A DNA stretch of 64,000 nt from NCBI RefSeq assembly GCF_019740315.1, contig NZ_JAHXZR010000003.1, positions 551,357 to 615,356 of the forward strand. The letters run 5' to 3'. The notes under the pieces were generated by a model. It saw nothing but the letters and a program-made list of their open reading frames with translations. It was not told where the DNA came from and made no database searches. The DNA is from Oceanobacter mangrovi. GTDB lineage: Bacteria; Pseudomonadota; Gammaproteobacteria; Pseudomonadales; Oceanobacteraceae. Positions 43,255 through 50,791 of this stretch are shown here, in pieces; position 1 is the stretch's first letter, and every line of letters begins with the position of its first letter. The position numbers were made by a program, and so were the translations under genes.

Positions 43255-43268
43255 TATACCAAGGTCTG
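43255..43268 (-). promoter_or_regulatory. Putative CrbR operator, distal copy
   Basis: On the minus strand this reads CAGACCTTGGTATA, identical to the proximal copy at 13 of 14 positions. It is 83 bases before the dgt start and could affect both divergent genes. The copies are 73 bases apart, which would also allow looping. Confidence 0.45.
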
Positions 43269-43351
43269 TATAAACAAAGTGGCCGTTTATCAAAGACGCG
43301 CTTGTTTATTGCATTACCTTCTACTAACGATCCCGTAAACAGGAACTATTC

Positions 43352-44710
43352 GTGTCGGCAATACCCAGCCCTCGTATGAATTGGCAGCGTTTGCTGTCAC
43401 CCCTGAGATATGGCGAGACCCAGGCCCGGCTGGCGCTGGATCTGGGCCGTACACCGTTTCACAAGGACTATGACCGGATTATCTTTTCGTCAGCGTTCCG
43501 ACGCCTGAATCGTAAAACCCAGGTGCATCCGCTGACCGAAAATGATCACCTGCACAGCCGCCTGACGCATTCGCTGGAAGTGGGTTGTGTTGGTCGCTCA
43601 CTTGGCAGCATGGTGGGGGAGGCGATGGGCAAGCGACTGCCACAACCGCTACAGCCGAGTGATCTCGGGGCGCTGTTACAGGCAGCCTGTCTGGCCCACG
43701 ATATTGGTAACCCGCCTTATGGCCACTGTGGTGAAGACGCCATTCGTCACTGGTTTCGGGAACCATCACACCAGCATTTGCTGGAGGGCTTGAGTGACGC
43801 TGAAAAGCTCGACCTGATGACCTTTGAAGGCAACGCCCAGGGGCTCAGGCTGGTGACCCAGGTAGAATACAACCGCTTCAAGGGAGGCATGCGGCTGACC
43901 TGTGCGACTCTCGGCACTTTCCTCAAATACCCCTGGACCGCCAATGAAGTGGCTGCTGGCCGTGCCAGCAAGTTTGGCTGTTACCAGTCCGAGCTGCCGA
44001 TTTTGCAGGAAATTGCTACCACGCTGGGGCTACTGCAAACCGCTGAAAATCGCTGGTGTCGCCACCCACTGGTGTATCTGGTCGAAGCGGCGGACGATAT
44101 TTGTTATGGCCTGATTGATCTGGAAGACGGGGTGGAAGTCGGGCTGTTGCGGTATCAGGAAGTCGAGGACCTGCTCAGTCCGCTGTTACAGGAACAGTGG
44201 GAGCAGGTGAAAGAAGATATCGCCAACGAAGATGGCGACCGCCGTAAGCTGCAGGTATTACGCGGTTACGCCATGGAAGTGATGGTACAGGCCGTCAGTG
44301 CCAATTTCCTGCGCCACGAAGACGCCTTACTGGAAGGCCGTTTGCAAGGCTGTATCATCGACTATTGTCCGGCACCGGTACGTAACGCCATCGGCAACGC
44401 CAAGCAACTGGCCCGCGAACGAATTTTCCGGGACGGTCGCAAGCTGACCATTGAGATCGGTGCCTATTCGACGCTGGGGACCTTGCTGGAAGCCTTCCTG
44501 ACTGCGGCACGGGAATGCACGCTGGAAAACCAGTCGACCTTCCGTAACAGCCGCTTGCTGGAGTTGATGGGCGGCTCGGCGCCGCAACCGGGCTGGACCC
44601 TGTATCAAAGTTACATGCGCACGCTCGACTATATTTCCGGTATGACAGATACCTATGCCGCCAGCCTGGCCAAGCAGTTTGCCGGTTATCGGCCGCCGTC
44701 CGGCTTATGA
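43352..44710 (+). CDS. dgt: Deoxyguanosinetriphosphate triphosphohydrolase-like protein
   Basis: The 452-residue protein is a member of the Dgt family of HD-domain hydrolases, which cleave dNTPs to deoxynucleoside and triphosphate. The N-terminal FSSAFRRLNRKTQVHPL block is followed by HSRLTHSLEVGCVGRSLG and the metal-binding HD in AHDIGNPPYGHCGE (about 116). ADDICYGLIDLEDG supplies the later metal ligand. Translation appears to start at GTG 43352 with AGGA upstream; an ATG eight codons on is an alternative. It is divergent from the symporter operon and followed by the CHAD gene. Confidence 0.9.
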   Translation: MSAIPSPRMNWQRLLSPLRYGETQARLALDLGRTPFHKDYDRIIFSSAFRRLNRKTQVHPLTENDHLHSRLTHSLEVGCVGRSLGSMVGEAMGKRLPQPLQPSDLGALLQAACLAHDIGNPPYGHCGEDAIRHWFREPSHQHLLEGLSDAEKLDLMTFEGNAQGLRLVTQVEYNRFKGGMRLTCATLGTFLKYPWTANEVAAGRASKFGCYQSELPILQEIATTLGLLQTAENRWCRHPLVYLVEAADDICYGLIDLEDGVEVGLLRYQEVEDLLSPLLQEQWEQVKEDIANEDGDRRKLQVLRGYAMEVMVQAVSANFLRHEDALLEGRLQGCIIDYCPAPVRNAIGNAKQLARERIFRDGRKLTIEIGAYSTLGTLLEAFLTAARECTLENQSTFRNSRLLELMGGSAPQPGWTLYQSYMRTLDYISGMTDTYAASLAKQFAGYRPPSGL

Positions 44711-44795
44711 AGCGGCTCGGTTGTTCAAACTGGCAGGTCGGAGTTAATCACAGCGGCGTATGGTGGCTGGTAGCGGAGTGAATGGAGGTCTGGAT

Positions 44796-45605
44796 ATGGG
44801 CAGACAGGCGGATAAAAAATCAGTGTCAGTTCTCCATGAACAGTTGCTGCAGCTACGCCAACAACTGAAGCGAGCAGATACTGAACTGCCGGATGAGCTG
44901 ATTCACGATATTCGGGTATTAACCAAACAAACCCGCGCGCAAAGCCGCTTGTTGAAATCCGCTCAGCAGCGGCGCCAGCTTAATCGCAGCAGTAAACGGC
45001 TGGCGGCCGTATTGGCTCCTTCCCGTGATGCGACTGTGATGCTGGCAACACTGGATAGTCTCCTGGTCACTCAACAAGGCTCTGACTTTGCCGCGTTGTA
45101 TGAATATTTGCAGCGCCATCGTCAGCATCAGCGGCTAAAGCATAAGCGCCTGTATAAACGGGTGGGGGTGTTGGCCAGCGACAGCCGTTGGCTGGAGGGG
45201 CGTCTGATCAGCCCACGCAAGCTGGCAAAAATCATCGCCCGGGCGGAACAGGCTTGTCGAAAGCTCTATCCTCAGCTCAGCATGACGCCACAAACACCGG
45301 CACAACGGGAGCTTTGGCATGACTGGCGCAAGGCGGTCAAAGCCTGGTTCTATTTACTGAAGCTGCAGGTGTTGAAACAGCAGGCTGAAGCCGTTGATAT
45401 GAACGTCAGGGCGCTAGCGGAGCAGCTGGGGTTAATTCACGACCTGCATATGCTGGAGGACTTTCTGCAGGCGGCGGATTTGACGGCTGAAGCAACAGCC
45501 CAGCTGGAGGTTCTGCAAACGCAGGTTCGCCAGCGTGAACACCAACTGATTGCCGGGTGTCAGCAGCTGGCAAGGCTCATCTACAAGCTTGCGCCAGACA
45601 GCTGA
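44796..45605 (+). CDS. CHAD domain protein
   Basis: From the ATG at 44796 (GGAGG upstream) the protein has 269 residues, all predicted helix and strongly basic. It matches the CHAD (conserved histidine alpha-helical) domain: IHDIRVLTKQTRAQSRLL carries the conserved His and Arg/Lys, RDATVML follows, and WHDWRKAVKAWFYLLK repeats the pattern in the second half. CHAD proteins bind inorganic polyphosphate through these basic surfaces. No ppk or CYTH-domain gene is adjacent. It is 85 bases after dgt and converges on a small hypothetical gene. Confidence 0.82.
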   Translation: MGRQADKKSVSVLHEQLLQLRQQLKRADTELPDELIHDIRVLTKQTRAQSRLLKSAQQRRQLNRSSKRLAAVLAPSRDATVMLATLDSLLVTQQGSDFAALYEYLQRHRQHQRLKHKRLYKRVGVLASDSRWLEGRLISPRKLAKIIARAEQACRKLYPQLSMTPQTPAQRELWHDWRKAVKAWFYLLKLQVLKQQAEAVDMNVRALAEQLGLIHDLHMLEDFLQAADLTAEATAQLEVLQTQVRQREHQLIAGCQQLARLIYKLAPDS

Positions 45606-45619
45606 AACAGGGCTGTTTA

Positions 45620-45874
45620 TCAGCCTCGCAGGCTGGTCAGCAGTTGGCGTACGTCCGGCAGTATCATGCCTTCAAAACGGCTTTCCAGCTCGCTGGACCA
45701 ATCGTTGAATTCGTTGATCTGTTCTGCTGGTGCGGTATGCAGCCAGGATTCCAGAATGGTACCGGCGGCATTCTTGCTGGCGCTGCTGGACAGCTCCAGC
45801 TCGCGCATGAACGGCAGGTCGCTTTTCAGCTGACTGATAAAATCTTCAAGGTCGAGCAGGTCGGCGATCATCAT
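45620..45874 (-). CDS. Hypothetical protein, 84 residues
   Basis: I do not recognise this acidic, Leu- and Ser-rich helical protein. It has no signal peptide, membrane segment or metal motif. Start could be either of two consecutive ATGs (45874 or 45871); GAGG lies at suitable spacing upstream (GAGGAACCACACC). It lies on the same strand as the YgjP-like peptidase gene, 150 bases downstream, and converges on the CHAD gene with 14 bases between stops. Confidence 0.55.
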   Translation of the reverse strand: MMIADLLDLEDFISQLKSDLPFMRELELSSSASKNAAGTILESWLHTAPAEQINEFNDWSSELESRFEGMILPDVRQLLTSLRG

Positions 45875-46024
45875 GGTGTGGTTCCTCGGTCTGATCTTGC
45901 CCTGATCAAAAAACGGGCAAACTACATTTCAGATGCTACACAAACCGCTTGATAATGCTGTTCTGTAAGCGACGCCATGAGGCCTTTGGCCGTCATTGGC
46001 TGAGCTGTCAGCAGCTGGGGGAAT

Positions 46025-46540
46025 TCAGTTCCAGAGTTCGCCGTGGCGGTCGCGATGGCACAGATACAGCCGCAGATCGAATTCCAGCTGAAAGTAGTCC
46101 GGTTCCATATAGCAGCAGAGTTTATAGAACGCCTTGTTGTGGTCTTTTTCGCGCACGTGGGCCAATTCATGGACCAGAATCATTCTCAGCAGTGGTTCCG
46201 GTACTCGCCGAAACAGTGAGGAAATACGAATCTCGTTTTTTGACTTGAGCTTGCCACCCTGTACCCGCGAAACAAAAGTATGCAACCCCAGCGCATTATT
46301 GATGACGTGAATCTTGTCGTCGTAGATCACCTTGCTGATTGGAGCCGAACTGCGCATAAACTCGTTTTTGATCGCCTGGGCGTATTGATAGAGCGCCTTC
46401 TCTGAGCTGAGGTCATGGGCTTGCGGATATTTTTTCTGCAAAATCGCCGTGGTTCTATTGGCTTCCAATAGCTCCAGCGCCTGTTGCTGTAGCTGTGGGC
46501 TGTAACCTTGCAGGTAACGAAGTTCTTTGGCCTGACTCAT
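46025..46540 (-). CDS. YgjP-like zinc metallopeptidase
   Basis: From the ATG at 46540 the protein has about 171 residues. A long open extension upstream is rejected because it runs through the terminator of the next gene and is Pro-rich without family features. The C-terminal domain has the zinc-peptidase helix VHELAHVREKDHNKAFYKL (HExxH near residue 123, with the third His ten residues on), as in the YgjP/DUF45 and SprT-like families. A helical N-terminal region of about 60 residues precedes it. Substrate is unknown for this family. Confidence 0.72.
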   Translation of the reverse strand: MSQAKELRYLQGYSPQLQQQALELLEANRTTAILQKKYPQAHDLSSEKALYQYAQAIKNEFMRSSAPISKVIYDDKIHVINNALGLHTFVSRVQGGKLKSKNEIRISSLFRRVPEPLLRMILVHELAHVREKDHNKAFYKLCCYMEPDYFQLEFDLRLYLCHRDRHGELWN

Positions 46541-46639
46541 CACTGATAACGCATTTTCTGATCGGAGAGCCGTATTGTCGGTGGCGGACTGGCTTTTGTG
46601 AAGCCTGTCAGTGGCTCCGGCAGGCGTTGGCTTCAGAAA

Positions 46640-46669
46640 CAAAAAAACCGGCTTCGCAGGAAGCCGGTT
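46640..46669 (-). terminator. Intrinsic terminator of the 5'-nucleotidase gene
   Basis: On the minus strand AACCGGCTTC and GAAGCCGGTT form a 10-bp stem with a four-base loop, running into a T tract. It lies 50 bases after the nucleotidase stop. Confidence 0.9.
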
Positions 46670-46718
46670 CCGGTTGCCCCACGGCGGTGGGGCAGATGCA
46701 TCACCTGGCAGTCTGTAA

Positions 46719-48779
46719 TCAGTCTGCTGCGAAAGTACAGCCATCGGTGGTCGGGTTGGTGGTGTGGGCACAACCGTCAGTATCGATGAAAGACTGGGTG
46801 GAGTATTCAGAGGTTGGCAGTTTCTCCAGCGATTCACCCGCGTCAGTCAGGATCTGCATGTAGTCGGCAAAGCTCTGGGCGTACTCGGTGTAGGTATCAA
46901 CGTACTTCTCGCCGGTAATGGTGCCGAATGTATCGTAACCGTCCTGACCCGCCGCGATGTAGTTGTTGGTCACAACGATGTAGCTGGCGCTGGTATCCAG
47001 CGCTGTCCAGTCGCCTGCCATACGGGAGTTGATCTCAATATTGCTCAGGCGTGAGCCTTCAGACTGGGATGCATCAACGTCGAAACGGAGGCCATAGGCG
47101 TATGGGTAGGAGCCGGTTGAGCCATCGGGAGTCAGCGCATTGTCGAGTGCTTCTTCCAGCACGGCGACGATTTCGGCACCGGTCATTTCCAGCGTGACCA
47201 GGGTGTTGGAGAACGGCATCAGCTCGTAGGCGTCAGCGAAAGTAACGTCACCAGCCGACAGGTCAACACGCACACCACCACCATTCTGGATCGCGATGTC
47301 CGCCGTTGGAGTTACCGTCACGAAGCCCTTGGCAACCTGACCGGTGATATCAGAACCGTGCAGGTAGGTTGCTGATACGTCGCAGATGCTGGAACGACCC
47401 TGGCCAGGGATGCGTTCGAAACACATGTCCTCAGCGGCAGTACCAATCACAGTCTGGCGTAATACGTCGGCTTCTTCGTCATAAACAGCCAGCATCGCAG
47501 TGGCGGTCGCGTCAGCGGTTACGGCAACCACTTCATCATGCGCCGTCAGTGCCTGGGTGATCTTGAAGGTATCGGAGCTGGACAGTTCCTCGCCAGCATC
47601 ATAGGCGGTAGAAATTGGCAGGTAAGGGTGGCCGCCACAGGACGTTACGACGCCGTCTTCGTCGAAACTGACGTTGAGCTTGCCCATGATGTGGGCATAT
47701 TCCCAGGCTTGTACCACACACACAGTTTCGCCGTCGGCGTTGGTGGTAACAGTCGGGTATTCTGCCACTGGGTTACCAACGCCCAGATCGGTGAAAGTGC
47801 TGCTCCCCAGCAAGGTGTGGGAATCGCCACCAACGATGACGTCAACACCGGTCAAGTCACCCGCCAGCACCAGATCGTTGGTGTACTGGTAATGGGTCAT
47901 CAGGATGATCTTGTTGACGCCCATGCCTTCCAGTTCATCGATGTACTGTTGGGCTGTGGTGGTTTCGTCAGCAAACAGGGTGTCGGCATCCGGGAAGGAA
48001 GATTCCTTGGTCTTGCTGGCGATGTCGATACCGATGACGCCGACAGTTTCACCTTCAAATTCGAACGTGGTGTATGGCTTCAGATAGCCGCTGGCCAGTG
48101 CCGAGCTGGCGCCAGGGGTGACGTTGGCAGCCAGCGCCGGAGTGTTACAGGCTGAGCTGTTGAGGGCATCGAGGAATTGGGCCAGACCAGCGTCACCGCC
48201 GTCGAATTCATGGTTGCCCAGCGCGAAAGCGTCAAAGCAGATCTGATTCATCATTTCGGCATCGGCAACACCGTTGAACAGGGTGTAATAAATCGTGCCG
48301 GTTACCGCATCACCAGCGTGCAGTTTCAGGACGTTGTTGTTCTGACCTTTGAGGGTGTCGAACAGGCTGACCATCATCGGGAAGCCGCCATAGGTTACGT
48401 CGACTTCGGTTACGCTGGAATCCAGACCGAGGCCGGAAACATCAAAGCCGAAGTCATCCGCAGCCAGGTGCGAGTGATGGTCGTTCATGTGCAGGATGGT
48501 CAGGTCGATGGCTTTGGAGGCATCACCACCGTTACAGATGGCTTCAGTGGAGGAGACTTCAGTGCTGGCCAGCACGCCGTCACCATCGCTGTCGATACCC
48601 GTGCTGACCAAGGTGCCACCATTGGCGCATTCGCTGCTGCCTACGGCCAGTGTTTGCTGACTTACCAGTGCGTTAGATCCGTTTGAGCCATTGGTGCCGT
48701 CAGCACCGTTATCGCCGTCGCTTCCACATGCAGCCAGCAATACCGCCAGCGAGAGAGCGGACAATTTGAACGCTTTCAT
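46719..48779 (-). CDS. 5'-nucleotidase/metallophosphoesterase lipoprotein
   Basis: From the ATG at 48779 (GAGGAAG upstream) the 686-residue protein has a lipoprotein signal (LLAAC, Cys about 18). A Gly/Asn/Asp-rich tract with a collagen-like DGDNGADGTNGSNGSN run and a calcium-loop-like DSDGDGVLAS segment follow. The UshA-type metallophosphoesterase domain begins near residue 95 (LTILHMNDHHSHL, later GDAVTG, FALGNHEFDGG, GGDSH). The C-terminal 5'-nucleotidase domain (about 400-660) has NGGGVRVDLSAGDVTF and the substrate-stacking region. It should hydrolyse extracytoplasmic nucleotides for phosphate and nucleoside salvage while anchored to the outer membrane. A strong terminator follows. Confidence 0.9.
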   Translation of the reverse strand: MKAFKLSALSLAVLLAACGSDGDNGADGTNGSNGSNALVSQQTLAVGSSECANGGTLVSTGIDSDGDGVLASTEVSSTEAICNGGDASKAIDLTILHMNDHHSHLAADDFGFDVSGLGLDSSVTEVDVTYGGFPMMVSLFDTLKGQNNNVLKLHAGDAVTGTIYYTLFNGVADAEMMNQICFDAFALGNHEFDGGDAGLAQFLDALNSSACNTPALAANVTPGASSALASGYLKPYTTFEFEGETVGVIGIDIASKTKESSFPDADTLFADETTTAQQYIDELEGMGVNKIILMTHYQYTNDLVLAGDLTGVDVIVGGDSHTLLGSSTFTDLGVGNPVAEYPTVTTNADGETVCVVQAWEYAHIMGKLNVSFDEDGVVTSCGGHPYLPISTAYDAGEELSSSDTFKITQALTAHDEVVAVTADATATAMLAVYDEEADVLRQTVIGTAAEDMCFERIPGQGRSSICDVSATYLHGSDITGQVAKGFVTVTPTADIAIQNGGGVRVDLSAGDVTFADAYELMPFSNTLVTLEMTGAEIVAVLEEALDNALTPDGSTGSYPYAYGLRFDVDASQSEGSRLSNIEINSRMAGDWTALDTSASYIVVTNNYIAAGQDGYDTFGTITGEKYVDTYTEYAQSFADYMQILTDAGESLEKLPTSEYSTQSFIDTDGCAHTTNPTTDGCTFAAD

Positions 48780-49043
48780 CAGACTTCCTCTATTCATTCA
48801 GCGTGTAAAATTGGCTCCCAAGCTAGGGCTGGATGGTGACTGTTCGATTAATGAACCATGACGGGGAAATGACACTTGTTTACAGTTGATGGCGATGGGC
48901 TCGCTACGATTGGCTGAATAGCGTTGGAATTTGCTTGCCATTAGAGGGTCTACAAGCCGCCAATGCTCGCCAGCGCTTCTGGCTGTCGCTAGAATGCCTG
49001 CCCAGCTTTCTCATGTTCTGCCGCACTGGACCCCTGCTTTCTT

Positions 49044-49826
49044 ATGAATATTGATTTCCCGCTGATCCTGATGATCGCCACGCTGGCGACTGGCGTTATC
49101 GCTTTGGCCGACAAACTGTTGCTTGCTCGCAAACGAGCAGATGGGGCAGCAGAGCCGTTTCTGATTGAACAGAGCAAGTCGTTTTTCCCGGTGTTGGCAG
49201 TGGTGTTTGTGCTGCGCTCCTTTATCGCCGAGCCATTCCAGATTCCGTCTGCGTCAATGGAGCCGGGTCTGATCGAAGGCGACTTTATTCTGGTTAGCAA
49301 GTTTCACTATGGTCTGCGAATGCCGGTGTGGGGCAATACCCTGGTTCCCGTCGGCGAGCCTGAGCACGGTGACGTGATGGTGTTCTTCCCGCCCAACGAC
49401 AATCGGTATTTCATTAAGCGGGTGATCGGCTTGCCGGGCGACCATATTGAATATCATCAGGGCCAGCTGACTGTGAATGGTCAGAAAGTGGATATGAAAC
49501 CGTTGGGCGGTGAGCCGGTATATCGTCCGGTTAACTACTTTGTGCAGGAACAGCTGGGTGAACACCAAGCCAAAATCCAGTGGGCCGTGAATCCGGCTGC
49601 CAGCCAGAACGGTGAAGTCATGGTGGCCACCGGACCGGAAGGCGCCTGGGATGTGCCGGAAGGCCAGTATTTCATGATGGGCGACAACCGTGGTAATAGC
49701 TCTGACAGCCGTTTCTGGGGTTTTGTACCGGAGAAAAATATTGTCGGTAAGGCGGTTGCCATCTGGATGCACTGGAAAAGCTGGTCAGATCTGCCATCCT
49801 TTTCTCGTAATACCTGGATCAACTGA
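49044..49826 (+). CDS. lepB: Signal peptidase I
   Basis: The 260-residue inner-membrane enzyme cleaves signal peptides from exported proteins. Two N-terminal membrane helices (about 4-26 and 48-66) lead to the catalytic serine in IPSASMEPGL (about 71). The general-base lysine is in YFIKRVIGLPGD (about 126), and the late box MMGDNRGNSSDSRFWGFVP is complete. Length is shorter than E. coli LepB (324), as is common outside enterics. It is divergent from the nucleotidase gene. The usual partners lepA and rnc are absent, so the gene stands alone with a small-peptide gene downstream. Confidence 0.96.
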   Translation: MNIDFPLILMIATLATGVIALADKLLLARKRADGAAEPFLIEQSKSFFPVLAVVFVLRSFIAEPFQIPSASMEPGLIEGDFILVSKFHYGLRMPVWGNTLVPVGEPEHGDVMVFFPPNDNRYFIKRVIGLPGDHIEYHQGQLTVNGQKVDMKPLGGEPVYRPVNYFVQEQLGEHQAKIQWAVNPAASQNGEVMVATGPEGAWDVPEGQYFMMGDNRGNSSDSRFWGFVPEKNIVGKAVAIWMHWKSWSDLPSFSRNTWIN

Positions 49827-49894
49827 TCCACTTCCATTATTGGGTATCAGCAGCCCGCCCCGGGTTGCTGATATCACGTCAGGAGCCCGCCTCT

Positions 49895-49999
49895 GTGACT
49901 CATAAACCCTGCCGTATTTGTCTCTACTCCCGTTGGGGTGCCACCCTGATTATGCTGGCTGTGCTGGCGACGGTTACATGGCTTAACCTGGGTACCTGA
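49895..49999 (+). CDS. Small single-span membrane peptide, 34 residues
   Basis: A GTG at 49895 with AGGAG nine bases upstream opens a 34-residue frame. The product has a basic, cysteine-containing head (THKPCRICLYSRWG, a CxxC pair) and one hydrophobic helix (ATLIMLAVLATVTWLNL). It lies between lepB and the thioredoxin-fold gene on the same strand. A 12-bp hairpin without T tract (49846-49872) sits just before its ribosome-binding site. I do not recognise it. Good start signals and a membrane-protein composition argue for a real gene, but the size limits confidence. Confidence 0.45.
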   Translation: MTHKPCRICLYSRWGATLIMLAVLATVTWLNLGT

Positions 50000-50122
50000 T
50001 CTCATCGAATATACAGATCATTTTTGATAACAAGCTGGTCTGAAAAAATCATCGTACAGGGCTGGATCTTTGCCACAGTCTGATTAGAATTGCCGGCCAA
50101 ATTTTGTGGTGTGCGTGGCGTT

Positions 50123-50479
50123 ATGAACGTGACTCGTCAACTGAAAGGTATGGCATTGGATTGGGTGGATCGTGTGGTTCCGGTCCGTCCGGTGGCGCGT
50201 GCTGCGGATCAGCAATCGACTCTTGATCGTGAATCCCGCCGGATGCACCTGTACTTCTCCCGTCAGTGTGCATCGTCTATCCAGGTGCGTCGTCATTGTG
50301 AACGACTGGGGCTGCGAGTGGTGGAAAAAGATGTTTTGCGCGTTGATGCCTACCGCAATGAGCTGGTGATTGGTGGTGGTGCCCCCCGGGTTCCTTGTCT
50401 GCGGGTTGATGGCGATACCGGCAGTCAGTGGTTGTATAGCCCTCAGGCTATTCTGGATTATCTCGATCAGCGCTTCTGA
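50123..50479 (+). CDS. Thioredoxin-fold protein, GST N-terminal-like
   Basis: From the ATG at 50123 this 118-residue protein has a basic N-terminal helix and then a glutaredoxin/GST N-terminal-like fold. MHLYFSRQCASSIQVRRHCERLGL carries a single active-site-type cysteine (CASS), and APRVPCLRVDG holds the cis-proline, followed by QWLYSPQAILDYLDQRF, the typical end of a GST N-terminal domain. No C-terminal GST domain is present. A monothiol glutaredoxin-like role is plausible. A strong terminator follows. Confidence 0.72.
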   Translation: MNVTRQLKGMALDWVDRVVPVRPVARAADQQSTLDRESRRMHLYFSRQCASSIQVRRHCERLGLRVVEKDVLRVDAYRNELVIGGGAPRVPCLRVDGDTGSQWLYSPQAILDYLDQRF

Positions 50480-50791
50480 ACGTTGACATCGCTGTACAAA
50501 AAAGCCCGGTCAGGTTTCTGACCGGGCTTTTTTGTTGGTTTTATCTGGCCGTTTCTGTTGGGCTTGCACGGCCAATCAGCTCCAGTATTACGTTTCTAAA
50601 ATCCCCGGGATTGATATACACAGGGTTTATTACTGATCCTTTACTCAATATGTAACAGCACGTAAGAAAAGTATCTGTACGTGTGTTCAGTGTTACCTCG
50701 TATCCAGATTGGTAGTGTGTTGTTGCCAGCTGATTCTTCCTCTGATTGACCCTCCTACACTCAAGACAGGAATTACAACAAGGCCTGTCTG
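50480..50791. other. Intergenic region before the M6 protease gene
   Basis: This 312-base stretch holds the terminator of the preceding gene and a nested inverted repeat at 50652-50697: outer arms GTAACA/TGTTAC and inner arms CACGTA/TACGTG. The repeat lies about 95 bases upstream of the protease start and may be a regulator site. Otherwise it is unremarkable and somewhat AT-rich. Confidence 0.5.
50498..50533. terminator. Intrinsic terminator after the thioredoxin-fold gene
   Basis: AAGCCCGGTCAG and CTGACCGGGCTT form a 12-bp stem with a GTTT loop, flanked by A and T tracts on the two sides. It serves the plus-strand gene ending at 50479. Confidence 0.92.

Noticed and set aside
43169..43267. 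Reading the 13-bp inverted repeat before the symporter operon as an RNA stem or insertion-sequence ends
   Set aside because: One arm recurs before acs as a near match, which fits a protein-binding site better than a hairpin or transposon end.
46541..46837. N-terminal extension of the YgjP-like peptidase
   Set aside because: The extra 99 codons cross the terminator of the nucleotidase gene and the end of that gene, and the family domain starts later.
49846..49872. 12-bp hairpin after lepB as an intrinsic terminator
   Set aside because: No T tract follows on either strand, and a likely small gene begins just beyond it.
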